Source: Euphorbia lathyris
Taxonomy: Eukaryota; Streptophyta; Magnoliopsida; Malpighiales; Euphorbiaceae
Assembly (NCBI RefSeq): GCF_963576675.1
Contig: NC_088912.1
Coordinates: 60,210,895-60,274,894, forward strand
DNA length: 64,000 nt
Direction: 5' to 3'
Part shown: positions 45,470 to 55,969 of the stretch, piece after piece
Numbering within the stretch: position 1 is the first letter of the stretch
How the letters are laid out: each line of letters starts with the position of its first letter
Notes under the pieces: model-generated
Databases searched by the model: none
Seen by the model: the letters and a program-made list of their open reading frames with translations, nothing else
What the model was told of the DNA's origin: nothing
Position numbers and translations under genes: made by a program

Positions 45470-46699
45470 GTGAGGGATCTAATGGTAGTGGACATCTGGG
45501 GAAGCTCTTCAGAAGAGGAAGGTGTCGGTCAGGGGGTTCCTGTTAATATCTGGGATGAATCCAATGACGAGCTGGAAATTGCCGCCATGACAAGATCAGG
45601 TCGAGTGGCTGAAGGGAAAGCACCCGTTGTGGAGGCTGAGATAGGAGAAGGATCGGCACCCAAGCCGGATGATCAGGTCCTTGAGCAATTAAAGAAGACA
45701 CATGCTAAGTCTACGGTGTGGGAGGTTTTGTGCCACTCTAAATACCACCGTGAGAATTTGATGAAGGAATTGCAGAATCTAGTCATCTCGACTGACACGG
45801 AGCCGGCAAGGCTAGTGGGGGCAATTATGGATCGGAAGAAGACTGAGATCACTTTCACCGATGAGGATCTCCCGGAGGAGGGAAAGGCCCACAACAAGCC
45901 TTTGTACATCCGGGCTGAGATTAATGGGAAAAAGACGAGCTATGTGATGGTGGATGACGGATCGACCATTAACGTATGCCCATTGAAGCTCTTGTCCAAG
46001 TTGGGAGTGGAAATAGGAGATTTGACTGTCTCAAAGACTGTGATCAGGGCCTATGATGATAGCCGTAGGCACATTAAAGGAGTCTTCAAGGCTAAGTTGA
46101 AGGTGGGGCCGCATGAGGAAGAGACTGAGTTCACCATTCTGGACATACCGGTAACTTTTGTTGTGCTGTTGGGATGCCCATGGTTCCACAAGCTCGGAGG
46201 TGTGCCCTCCATGCTCCATCAAATGATCAAGTTCCCCTACGGGGATGAGGTGGTGACAATCAGAGTAGAGAAGTTGAGCTCGGTGGCGGCACTAGGAATT
46301 GAGCCTCAGCTCTTCTCCGGGTTCCAAGTTTCTGGGATCTACAAGTCTAGCATGACCACTAACGTGCTAAAAATGATGAAGGGAAGTTTCATTCCCGGTA
46401 TGAGCTTAGGTGTGCAGCATCAAGGATTGCCAGAATCGCCAGACTTCAAGAGTCAGAAAACCCGGTGGGGTTTGGGATATGAGCTAAGAGGCCCGTCCAA
46501 CAAAGGCTACGAGGGGAAAATAGGTCTGAAGAAGTATTTCGTGAGAGAGGGCCATAGAAAGGTTTATTTAGGGGCTCCTGAGTCATGGACTAGCGCCGAG
46601 GGAAAGATTCTGACGGGCTTTGAGATTTTCAACGATATTACCAACTGGGGAGATTATGATGCTGGACTTGAATATGGAGGAGCAGATCATCACTGCTAA
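45470..46699 (+). pseudogene. Tat protease region
   Basis: A 409-codon frame. The retropepsin domain lies at about residues 145-270: LYIRAEINGKKTSYVMVDDG, with VDDGSTINVCPLKLL around the active site, where family members usually have DGGS or DGGSA, then FTILDIPVTFVVLLGCPWFH. Before it is a gag-pol linker (WEVLCHSKYHRENLMKELQN). The frame closes before RT, which continues in another frame from 46620. Confidence 0.75.
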
Positions 46700-47147
46700 G
46701 GCAACCAGGGGAGCGGTGGATGAACCAAGCACCTCCAAAGCCCATGAGAACCCCAAGAACCCCGATGATGACAACTGTATTACTATTTTATTTGAATCCG
46801 ACGATGTACTTGCCAAAACTATCAATGAAATGAATTTTGATTTTGCTTACTTGCTTGGTGTTGATTTTAATTATTCCATGCATTCTCATTCATATAACAT
46901 GCCTACATTTGAAATCAATGCAATAGAAATGTCAACTTTTAATCTTGGCACGGATGAAAATCATAAACTTATACAAATTGCTCAAGATTTAACTATTGAA
47001 GAAAGAAAAGAATTTGAGAGAATAAGTAAAAAGCACGAAATAGTATTTACTTGGACATACGATGACATGCCAAGAATCGATAAATCAATCGTAACTCACT
47101 GTATTCCAACATACCCCGATGCTAAGCTAGTAAAGCAAAAGCTCTAA
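46620..47147 (+). pseudogene. Tat linker between protease and RT
   Basis: This 175-codon frame overlaps the end of the protease frame by 80 bp. It ends with the conserved lead into RT: EIVFTWTYDDMPRIDKSIVT, then DAKLVKQKL and a TAA. It reads directly on into the RT frame at 47151, so one stop separates them. Confidence 0.7.
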
Positions 47148-47150
47148 CGC

Positions 47151-47909
47151 ATGAGGCCAGAATGGGCGAATAAGATCAGGGAGGAAGTGAAGAAACAGCT
47201 CAAAGCAGGCTTCATCGAAGTGATTGAATATCCTCCATGGGTAGCAAATGTAGTGCCAATCCCGAAGAAAGACGGCAAGGTGCGAATGTGCATCGATTAC
47301 AGAGATCTCAACAAGGCTTGCCCAAAAGATGAGTTCGTGTTACCTCACATAGATGTGTTGATCGACAGTGCGGCATCAAGAGTTTTCCACACCTATGTGG
47401 ACGGCTTCGTGGGTTACAATCAGGTTCAGATGGTCGAAAAGCACAAAGCAAAGACCTCGTTCACCACCAAATGGGGGACGTATTGTTATAGGGTCATGCC
47501 GTTTGGTTTGAAGAACGTAGGGGCAACTTATCAGCGAATGGCCACGACACTGTTCCATGACATGATGCACAAGGAGGTGGAGGTCTATGTGGACGATATG
47601 ATGATCAAGTCAGATACGAGGGAGGGGCATTTTATGGTATTAGAGAAGTTTTTGGCCCGAATTGAGGAGTTTAAGCTAAGGTTGAACCCGAAGAAGTACT
47701 TCTTCGGCGTTTCGTCGGGGAAAATCATGGGCTATGTGATTGGTAACAAGAGGATCGAGATTGATCCGGACAAAGTGAAAGCTATACAGGAAATGTCAGC
47801 GCCCAAAAATGAAAAAGAAGTGAGAGGGTTCCTAGGACAGGTTCAGTATATCAGCCGGTTCATAGCACGACTCACCACGATCTGCGAACCAATCTTCAAA
47901 TTGTTGTGA
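47151..47909 (+). pseudogene. Tat reverse transcriptase
   Basis: Complete RT motif series: WVANVVPIPKKDGKVRMCID, DLNKACPKDEFVLPHIDVLI, MPFGLKNVGATYQRMATTLF and the catalytic EVYVDDMMIKS (YVDD). It ends RGFLGQVQYISRFIARLTTI then a stop, TGA at 47907. The catalytic residues are intact. Confidence 0.88.
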
Positions 47910-48657
47910 AAGGATCAACCAACGGTATGGAATGATAAATGTCAGCAAGCGTTGGAGAGCATTCGGACCTATTTGACCAACCCACCGGTCTTGAGGCCAC
48001 CTAAACTCGGCAAACCACTTCTCCTGTATGTAGCGATCGAGGAGCGATCGATTGGAGCAATGTTGGCCCAAGAGGAAGACACAGGGGGTAGAGCATGTAG
48101 CGTATTATCTGAGTAAGAAGTTTCTAGAGTACGAGCTTAAATACAACATGATTGAAAAAATATGTGTGGCTGTGGTGTGGCTAATAAAGAAGCTGTGACA
48201 CTATTTTCAATCCTACAAAGTGATCATTATTTCCCGAATGGACCCTGTGAAGTATTTGTACCAAACTCCATCTTTGATGGGAAAGCTTACTTGGTGGCTG
48301 TTGCTTCTGTCTGAATTCGACATCGAATATGTAACAAAGGAGTTAATCAAGGGAAAGGCTGTAGCAGAATTTCTGGCTAATCAACCTCTAAGCGCGGAAG
48401 AAGAAGAAATAAACTACGATTTCCCTGATGAATATCTGAATGCGATAGAGGTCATACCATGGAAAATGTACTTCGATGGAGCAGTCAATTCAAATGGAGC
48501 GGGTGTAGGAGTGTTACTTATCACACCGGAGGGGGAAAGGATCCCCATGGCGAAGAAGTTGTCGTTCCCTCTCACCAACAATATGGCTGAGTATGAAGCG
48601 TGCATATACGGGTTAGAATCATTGGCCACACTCGGAGCATCGTATGTTGAGATTTAG
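47910..48657 (+). pseudogene. Tat RNase H and start of second RNase H
   Basis: After the stop, LLLYVAIEERSIGAMLAQEE and a frameshifted YYLSKKFLEYELKYN are the retroviral RNase H. The frame 48220-48657 carries its end (GKLTWWLLLLSEFDIEYVTK) and then MYFDGAVNSNGAGVGVLLIT and NNMAEYEACIYGLESLATLG, a second RNase H of the type unique to Tat elements. It is broken at a TAG at 48655. Confidence 0.82.
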
Positions 48658-48912
48658 GGCGACTCAAAGTTGATCATCGAGTAAGTTTATGGTAAATGGG
48701 AAGTGAGAGAAGAAAGGTTGCGCCCGTATTTAGACCAATTGGAAGGATTAGCACAGAGGTTCAGAGAATACCGCTTCTATCATGTGCCATGAGCTCAGAA
48801 CCAAACGGCTGACCCTTTGGCTACTCTAGTGTCAGTTTGGGATAATCCGCGGAGTTTGGCTTCAAAGCCACTAGTGCTGTGAAGGTCTCATAAGCCATGC
48901 TACGAAGACATA
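48658..48912 (+). pseudogene. Tat second RNase H, end
   Basis: GDSKLIIE and then a stop (TAA), VYGKWEVREERLRPYLDQLE and a degraded HVP-AQNQTADPLATLVS. The catalytic Asp of the GDSKL motif is kept. Confidence 0.65.
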
Positions 48913-50175
48913 ATGGTGTTGGGGGTGGATGAGAAGCCTTGGTACTTCAATATCGTGAACTTCATGAAAGACGGAACTTATCCGGTGGAATCGGAACCCC
49001 GGGATCAGACCATAATTCAAAAGCTAGCCCAACAATTTGTCATCCACAATAACTTTCTTTACAAAAGGCACATCGATGGGCTACAACTAAGATGCTTAGA
49101 TAAGGGAGAAGCCCGCGAAGCGATGGAGTCGATGCACTCGGGAATTTGTGGAGCCCACATGGAAGGAGCAGTGTTGGCAAAGAAAATCTTAAGACATGGC
49201 TTTTATTGGCTCACCATGGAAAGAGATTGCCACGAATATGCAAAGAAATGTCATGATTGTCAGGTCCATGGAGATTATAACCACTTGCCGGCTATGAAAC
49301 TGCATATGTTGGCACTTATTTGGCCGTTTGCGGCTTGGGGCATTGACATCATTGGTGAGGTGAGGCCTAATGCGTCAAATGGACACAAGTTTATCGTGGT
49401 TGCCATCAATTACTTCACCAAATGGGTAGAAGCAAAATCATTTAGCAAGCTGGGGTCGAAGCAAATGAAGAAGTTCATTGAGAAGCATATGATCACTAGA
49501 TTCGGGGTGCCTCATCATATGATCACAGATAATGGGGTCTAGTTTCAGGGAGAGGTGAAACGTCTTTTTCAGGAATATGGCATCGAGCATCGCAGATCTT
49601 CTTTGTATCGTCCGCAAGCTAATGGGGCAGTAGAAGCGGCAAAAAAGAATCTTAAGAGGATCTTACTGAAGACAGTGGAGTCACACCGGAACTAGCATGA
49701 ACAACTTCCGTTTGCTTTATGGGCTTACTGCACGACGATAAGAACGTCAACTGGGGAAACACCGTTTTCTTTAGTGTATGGGGCAGAAGCAGTTCTGCCA
49801 GTTGAAATAGAGAAATGGTCGCTGAGAATTGTGGTAGAAGCAGAGATTCCCGAAGTGGAATGGGTGAAGAAGCGGTATGAATAGTTAGCATTGGTGGACG
49901 AGAGGCCCTTTACTATGTACAGTTATACCAAAGAAGGATAGGCCGAGCCTTTAACAAAAAGGTAAAGGTTGGTCCTATTAAAGAATGTGACATGGTGCTG
50001 AAGTAGAGTCGGATGACGCACACTGATCCTAGAGGCAAATTCAGGCCGAATTGGGAAGGACCATTCCTCATGAAGAAGATGCTAAGCAAGGGAGCGGTAA
50101 AACTAACTACGATGGATGGCATTGAGTTCTCCGAGCTAACCAATCTGGATAGGCTCAAGAAGTACTTTTCGTGAA
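48913..50175 (+). pseudogene. Tat integrase
   Basis: 48913-49542 is open: zinc-binding H-H-C-C (HSGICGAHMEGAV, ECAKKCHDCQVHGD region), first catalytic Asp in AWGIDIIGEV and second in HHMITDNGV. A TAG at 49540 stops it. Beyond, the Glu block (NGAVEAAKKNLKRILLKTVE) and GETPFSLVYGAEAVLPVEIE are readable up to about 49880. The last 300 bp carry many stops. Confidence 0.82.
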
Positions 50176-50716
50176 AAAAAATATAAAAAAAATTCCCGAT
50201 AGATTGAACCCGCAAAGGGAAATCTATGCAACAACGAAGGACATCTCAATGAGTGAAAACCTTAACAGGCGCTCATTTGAAAATTCCGGGATCATAAAAG
50301 GAAAGATTGAAAAATAGTCGAGATCTGAAACCCCCAAAAGGCGGGTCTTGACAACAGTAGTTATATTTTGAGCAATTACAAAAATAATGTATAATTGGCT
50401 AAGTATTCCTATTGCTTGTAAATCAATTAAGACATGAATATATTTGAAGAGAATGATTGGAATAGTTATGATCGACTAAATGCATTGTATTATAAATCAT
50501 GAGTTGTACATTTCCTTTCTTTGCTACCCAATAAACAGCCTAAATAAATACCCATTTTCCTTCCATATATACAAGTTATACATCGTGATAATACCAATAT
50601 AAAAGAAGAAAGAAGAAAAGACGACAAAAAATAATAATAGCAGTCAAATCAGGGGGGGATTTAAAGTCAGCAAAATGCCCTGGTGGACCAAAGTCTACAA
50701 AGTAAGAAGACCGCTC
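50176..50716 (+). other. Retroelement 3' spacer
   Basis: No ORF. The stretch is AT-rich, with a purine-rich 'aatcagggggggatttaaag' at 50646-50665 that could be a polypurine tract. It separates the Tat pol end from the 3' end of the antisense gene. Confidence 0.4.
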
Positions 50717-52860
50717 CTAGGCTAGTGCCTCCTCTGCCATTCGACGGGCCTCATCCGCAGCCCGCCAACCCTCATCTGCAACTCGGTAGCCCTCCACCAC
50801 AGTCCGCCAACCCTCCTCAACTACGCGGCGGGCATCTGCATCAACGCGGCTCCTCTCCTCGGCCGATCGGCCATGCTCCTCCCAACCGGAGCGCTCATCC
50901 TCCATCTCTCGATAATAGCATCTGATCCTAACATCAGCATAAAGGTCCCCCTATAAAGAAAAGATAGGATGGAAGTAATGTCAAAAAAATATATTCATTC
51001 ATAAACATGTGCATACATATCACTACACTAAAACAAACGCTCGCCAGGTGATTGGCATGACTCAAGTCAAGCTGCACGTGGAAATAATCGGATAACCCCA
51101 CAAAATCTGTGCAAGTCTCGCGTGAAGAGTGAAGGGCATGGGGAGGATCGAAAGGTATCGCTGAGGTAAACACTGAGGGAGCCATCCGGATGCAAGATAA
51201 GCCATGCCCGCCTCGTCTCGTAGGAGCTCGGAGTGTCGCCTCTTAGGGGTAGGAAAAGGCATGCCTAGTAAAAGTAACTCTAGTCGGGCAGTCCCAGATG
51301 ACTCGCCCACATGTTAGGAGGGTCCACCCGCAGGAGATGCTCTAAGTGCTGGGGCATCCTCATCGCCAGAAAATAGATCCCCCATCTCAACACTCCTTAG
51401 AGTGCCAATCTGCAAACAAAAAAGAAAATAAATAAGTATACAAGACCATCATGTGAGAGAGGTAGGAGAAGTCAAGTGCTCATCGGAACCTCCTCAATGC
51501 CGAAGACTCCTACAACGTCAACTGTCGAGAATACGTCCGCTCCAAGGTCAATGTCCATATCGACCTCCACTAGGGTCACCTGTGTTAAGATCATCGCTAA
51601 GTAGGGGAGCCTGTCCTCCGCACTAACCACTATCTCTTGAGGCGCTAGAAAGCCTGAGATATAAGGACGAATCTCCTCTAAAGGATCAACACGCATGGTA
51701 AACATGGTATAGGGAATGTCACCGGGTACCTATTGGATGACACTGCGCCTTATAAAACTCCGATCTCCCAGGTACCAAGCACGCACACACGGCCCGATCA
51801 GTACACATCACATGGGCAAAATACGGGTGATGTGCGCATACACTGCCCTGAAGTCACTACGATCCCATCCGAAGAAAATCTAAAACACACAATGAGTTAG
51901 ATGTGAGCATATATAAGTCAAGTTACATAATCAAGAAACACCCACCTGACTCAGAGTCATAGCATCTATCCAAGCTCGAGCCACCTCTACCATCGTCGTC
52001 TTCTTAACCATCAACTGAAACTCACTCCACCCTTCCATAAGAGGAATGAGGTCACCGCGTTGGCTAGACTTACGGACGCGCGGAAGTATCCTTCGCTCGT
52101 ACCCCCAAACCTACAAATAAGAAAATAAGCCCCAAAAAGAGGAGAACTAAATCTTAAGAAAGGACAAAGGCAAGCCAGTTCTGAGGAACGCACCAGAAGT
52201 GCGAAAGTGTAGCCTCCGAAGTCCTTGCGCCGGTGACAGGTCAAATCCAGGAATCGGTAAATAGGCTAGGTCGGCAGCCGCCCAATCATATGAAGCCACC
52301 CTGTCTAAATATCGAAAGGCTTGAACTAGGCCTGCGTGTACTGCTCCACTCTGGGTCCAGAAGATCATCTCGCCCAGGGTATAGAGAAGGAAGCTGTGCG
52401 TGGTCTGGTCCACGTTATCAGTCAAATAGTGATCCCGGTGAGCCAGCAGGTGGGAAGTAGTGATAAACCTCGAGGGAGAGGCCCTCACGCTCTGAAGAAC
52501 CCCGGGGCTAATCAAGGCCGCAATCTCGTCAGGATCGACCACAGGACGCACCATGCCATAGTGAAATGGCACCGGCACCATAGTGCCCCATAGGCCCGTC
52601 AGTAATGAAAAATCTCTCGGCGAGATGGTCATCTCTCCAAACGGAAGATGGAAGGTGTGAGTGGAGTCAACCCATCTCTCACAGAGAGCCTGCAACGCAT
52701 AACAATCGCAGACACTAGCGTACTGTGGCAGAGAAGAAATAAAAGGCTCAAAGCTTAAATCACGTACATGGCTCCTCACGGCCTCGGGAAGCACCTGGAA
52801 CCAAGCGTGGATATCGGTCGTGGACCCAGAGATCCTGATGGACTGAGAAGGGATAGCACA
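50717..52860 (-). pseudogene. Antisense plant-mobile-domain (PMD) gene of the Tat element
   Basis: A spliced reading on the strand opposite to pol. Candidate exons: 52147-52860, 51946-52110, about 51470-51880, about 51230-51412, and 50717-50950. The first has the PMD signature CERWVDSTHTFHLPFGEMTI, SPRDFSLLTGLWG and FLLYTLGEMIFW. The second is an open 55-codon exon (VWGYERRILPRV, MEGWSEFQLMVKKTTMVEVA) with good AG and GTGGGT borders. The third has stops. The last encodes a charged tail (EERSRVDADARRVVEEGWRT) ending at TAG. PMD proteins (MAIN/MAIL1 group) are known in plants both as host genes and inside transposons. Antisense extra ORFs are described in Tat elements. I infer this is such an ORF, now decayed. 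The join between exons 1 and 2 is unresolved. Confidence 0.65.
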
Positions 52861-52880
52861 ACTCCATTGGGAAGAGTAAG

Positions 52881-53260
52881 ATTCACTAAATTCTTTATTC
52901 TTTCCTAAAATGTTTTATTCTCACGTGTATTTACGTAGAATTTAACTAAATTCTTTATTCATTCCTAAAATGTTTTATTCTCACGTGTATTTACGTCGAA
53001 TTTAACTAAATTCTTTATTCTTTCCTAACAATGTTTTATTCTCACGTGTATCTACGTAGAATTTAATTTAATTCTTTATTCTTTCCTAAAATGTTTTATT
53101 CTCACGTGTATTTACATAGGATTTAACTAAATTCTTTATTCTCTCCTAAAAATGTTTTATTCTCACATGCATTTACGTAGGATTTAACTACATTATTCAT
53201 TCTTTCCTAAAATGTTTTATTCTCACACGCATTTGCATAGAATTTACCTAGATTCAAAAG
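52881..53260. repeat. Six tandem repeats of 60-61 bp
   Basis: The word 'tgttttattc' or its shifted form recurs at 52911, 52971, 53032, 53092, 53153 and 53213. Each unit runs through 'ctcacgtgtatttacgtag' and 'aatttaactaaattctttat'. The array abuts the 5' end of the antisense PMD gene. Confidence 0.9.
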
Positions 53261-53349
53261 TATTTGTCATCCTCGAGAAGATTTTGTTAACATACTTTGG
53301 GTAGGGTTTAATTAAAATATGACGTGAAATCTATGTAAATAATTCTAAG

Positions 53350-53590
53350 TTTGAAAATTCACGTAGGCACATGCATAAAATTCACGTTTTCTAAAAATAC
53401 AATATTCACATGCATAACATTCACGTTTCCTAAATAAAATATTCACATGCATGACATTCACGTTTTCTAAAATAAAATATTCACATGCATAAAATTCACG
53501 TTTTCTAAATAAAATGCTAGCATGCATAAAACTCACATTTTCTAAAATAAAATATTCACATGCATAAAATTCACGTTTTCTAAACTAAAG
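53350..53590. repeat. Six tandem repeats of 37-39 bp
   Basis: The word 'catgcat' recurs at 53370, 53409, 53446, 53484, 53521 and 53559. The unit is roughly 'cacatgcataaaattcacgt' followed by 'tttctaaaataaaatatt'. It is unrelated to the 60-bp array next to it. Confidence 0.9.
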
Positions 53591-53596
53591 GGCTCA

Positions 53597-54263
53597 TATT
53601 AGGGGTGGGTACGGTTCGGTTAACCGATCCATGGGGTAAAAAAATTAACCGAACCGAAACTATCGGTTTTTAAACCATCCAAACCGAAACCGATCCATAC
53701 ACATCGGTTAACCATATGATCGGTTAACCATTAATTTCGGTTAGGTTTTTCCGTTAACGGTTTTTAACCAATTATTACTGGTTAACCAAAAATCAACGGT
53801 TAACCATAATTTTTAACCAAACCTAAATTTTTAAATGATATTAAAATACACATAATTTCAAATATCCAAACGAAATGAATTCATATAAAAGTTTAGAATT
53901 CAAACATAAGTACCGAACTAAATAAACAATCCATCAAGTTTACATTTAAAATATAAAATCATTAGCAATTTTAAAATATCAAATTGCTTGTTACAACATT
54001 AATTCATGAGTTGTAGCTTTGGATGTGGTTTCCTTAAGACTTTCCACAGTTAAAGGAGTACTTGAAGTACCATCGGTAGTTTTAGTTTTATCATTGTCTC
54101 CCGTGTATCTCCCGTGCTAGACATTTGAAAACACGAAAAAAAACATAGCAATATGTTAACACGTAGACCAACTAATGAGATATTACAAAGTGTTATCAAA
54201 TTTTATTAACCCTTTCAAAGATGAACTTCTTTCGACATATATGTGGTGCTTGCCACTAATTTA
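53597..54263 (+). mobile_element. hAT-like transposon end, interrupted
   Basis: 'ttaggggtgggtacggttcg' is the typical end of plant hAT-type elements, followed by the usual GC-poor subterminal run of 'cggttaacc' repeats on both strands (about 53620-53800). The opposite end is not in the window. An Athila LTR starts at 54269, so the element may have been cut by that insertion. The assignment rests on terminal and subterminal motifs only. Confidence 0.45.
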
Positions 54264-54535
54264 TGTCCTGTTAAGCCCAAAATATACCTAAAATATCATA
54301 TATAAATACGTTAAATTTACATTGAAATCTTGCTAAATATATTCATTTTGAATACTTTTACGTCTTTATTTACTTCTTTGATACAAGGTACTTAATTATT
54401 TGGTTAAATCCAAATAGGAGCTAAAACGGAGCTAAAATGGAGGAAAAACCTTAAAAACGTACCAAGAATACATATCAGTCAGAAGAACGCTCAAGGAGGA
54501 CAATAAGCAGTCGAGAGACGGGGAGACAAGTCCCT

Positions 54536-54661
54536 GTCGCGACTGAGATTTTCATAATCTCAGTCGCGACTTACGAAAGCCGTCACGAAAAAAGAACGGA
54601 ATCTTCAACTCGCCCCTGCACCCCTTGTCGCGACTGAGATTTTTAGAATCTCAGTCGCGAT
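54536..54661. repeat. Two 35-bp palindromes in the Athila LTR U3
   Basis: Each is GTCGCGACTGAGAT, a 7-bp A/T-rich loop, then ATCTCAGTCGCGAC (54536-54570 and 54627-54661). Inside each, the 8-bp GTCGCGAC boxes are 27 bp apart. A third copy, with two changes, lies at 63172-63206. Confidence 0.9.
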
Positions 54662-54778
54662 AGCGAAGCATTCTGCACATATTTCACATGTTTTAATCCG
54701 AGAAACGCGTCTGTTCGTTTGGATAAAAGCGACCCTTCACCAATGGACACGACCCATCATTTACAACCCTTCAACAAC

Positions 54779-54786
54779 TATAAATA
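54779..54786 (+). promoter_or_regulatory. Athila LTR TATA box
   Basis: TATAAATA, 118 bp downstream of the second palindrome. Confidence 0.6.
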
Positions 54787-55803
54787 AGTGATCCATTTCA
54801 GAAATTAATGTTGTTGGTTAAGTTAGAAAAGTTAGAGAAAAGAGTTATTATGTTGAGTTTCTGATTCAGAAAAGAATCAGAAAGTTAGATTTCATTTCTG
54901 TAAACAAACGTGATGTACACAAGTTGTTATTAGATTAGTTATAAACACAGTATTAGTTTAGTTTCAAAGGTTGATCAGAGACAAGTTTTCATCTTGGTAG
55001 CGGACTAACCGGTCTCTATTCCGAAGATTCAGCGAGAAGAATTAACAGCTGAAGTGCATGAGGTCTGACAAACCTACGGAGTTTGAGGGAAAGATTGACA
55101 ACCCGGATCTCAAAGTTTTCGTCGCAATGCTTTCCATGTTTCTACTTCTCTGTTAACTTGTGAAGATTCACATTTCATTAATGATATATTTATTCTATTC
55201 AATACATTCTTTCTGTTGTTATTTTGATATTGTTCTGACAAAATGATTTTCAAAATGATAAATTGGTGTTTTTATTAAAACGTTCTATTCCATCTTATTC
55301 ATATAAGAACTTTGTTGAACACTTGACAGAATTAGTTTTTACGGATGATATGATCGTGATCGCGGATTATCGGATATAAAATACTAATCTGATTAAGGTA
55401 GAAATCTGCTCCAAACCAGAGAGATTTCCACAGTTCAAAGCCATTTAATTGAATAAATTCCTATATTATTACATGTCCATAATCTTACCAAAGTTAAAGT
55501 TGTTTTCCTTGCTTTATGAAAATAAGTTTTATACCTTCTATTTATTCCAATTACGGAAGTATCTGTCTTGTAGTCAAAATCTCAAGACGGAATTGTTCTC
55601 TAAACTCAATATAATATTCTTATCTAATCCTAATTTATCTGAACCAATTCAATCAATTAAACGATTTTCTTTTGTTAAACCTAAACACGTGAATAAAACT
55701 GAATTAAATAAGGTTTTAGTTAAAAAGCGTTCCCTGTGGGTTCGATATCTTTTATTACTACAAGCTTATACCGTGCACTTGCGGAAATCGCTCAACAAGT
55801 TTT

Positions 55804-55821
55804 TGGCGCCGTTGCCGGGGA
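55804..55821 (+). other. Primer-binding site, tRNA-Asp type
   Basis: TGGCGCCGTTGCCGGGGA, identical to the site of the element at 9740-9757 and standard for the Athila lineage. Confidence 0.95.
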
Positions 55822-55969
55822 ACGCCAAAATTTTTGACAAAATTTTAGATTTTTCGTGTTTTATTTCGAATCTAGGTTTAAATATACTTATTTTAACTTT
55901 TGCAATTTTTTTTAATTTACTAATTTATTTATTTTTTTTTAAATTCTGTTTTGTAGGTAGTTTCGGTTC

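Larger units (their letters stand above)
45316..50175 (+). mobile_element. Tat-lineage (Ogre-like) gypsy element, internal region
   Basis: In order: protease, reverse transcriptase, RNase H, a second RNase-H-like domain and integrase. The second RNase H between RT and integrase is the hallmark of the Tat lineage. Gag and both LTRs are not recognisable in the window. An antisense gene follows downstream (50717-52860). Stops and frameshifts occur in most domains. Confidence 0.8.
54269..55797 (+). repeat. 5' LTR of the Athila element
   Basis: Starts TGTTAAGCCCAAAATATACC and ends CTCAACA, 1529 bp, six bases before the primer-binding site. U3 palindromes lie at 54536-54661 and a TATA box at 54779. 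The 3' partner is outside the window, so the target duplication cannot be tested. Confidence 0.8.

Noticed and set aside
50683..50925. Plus-strand proline-rich ORF
   Set aside because: It is the opposite-strand shadow of the charged last exon of the antisense PMD gene, which has an acceptor site and stop codon in the right places.
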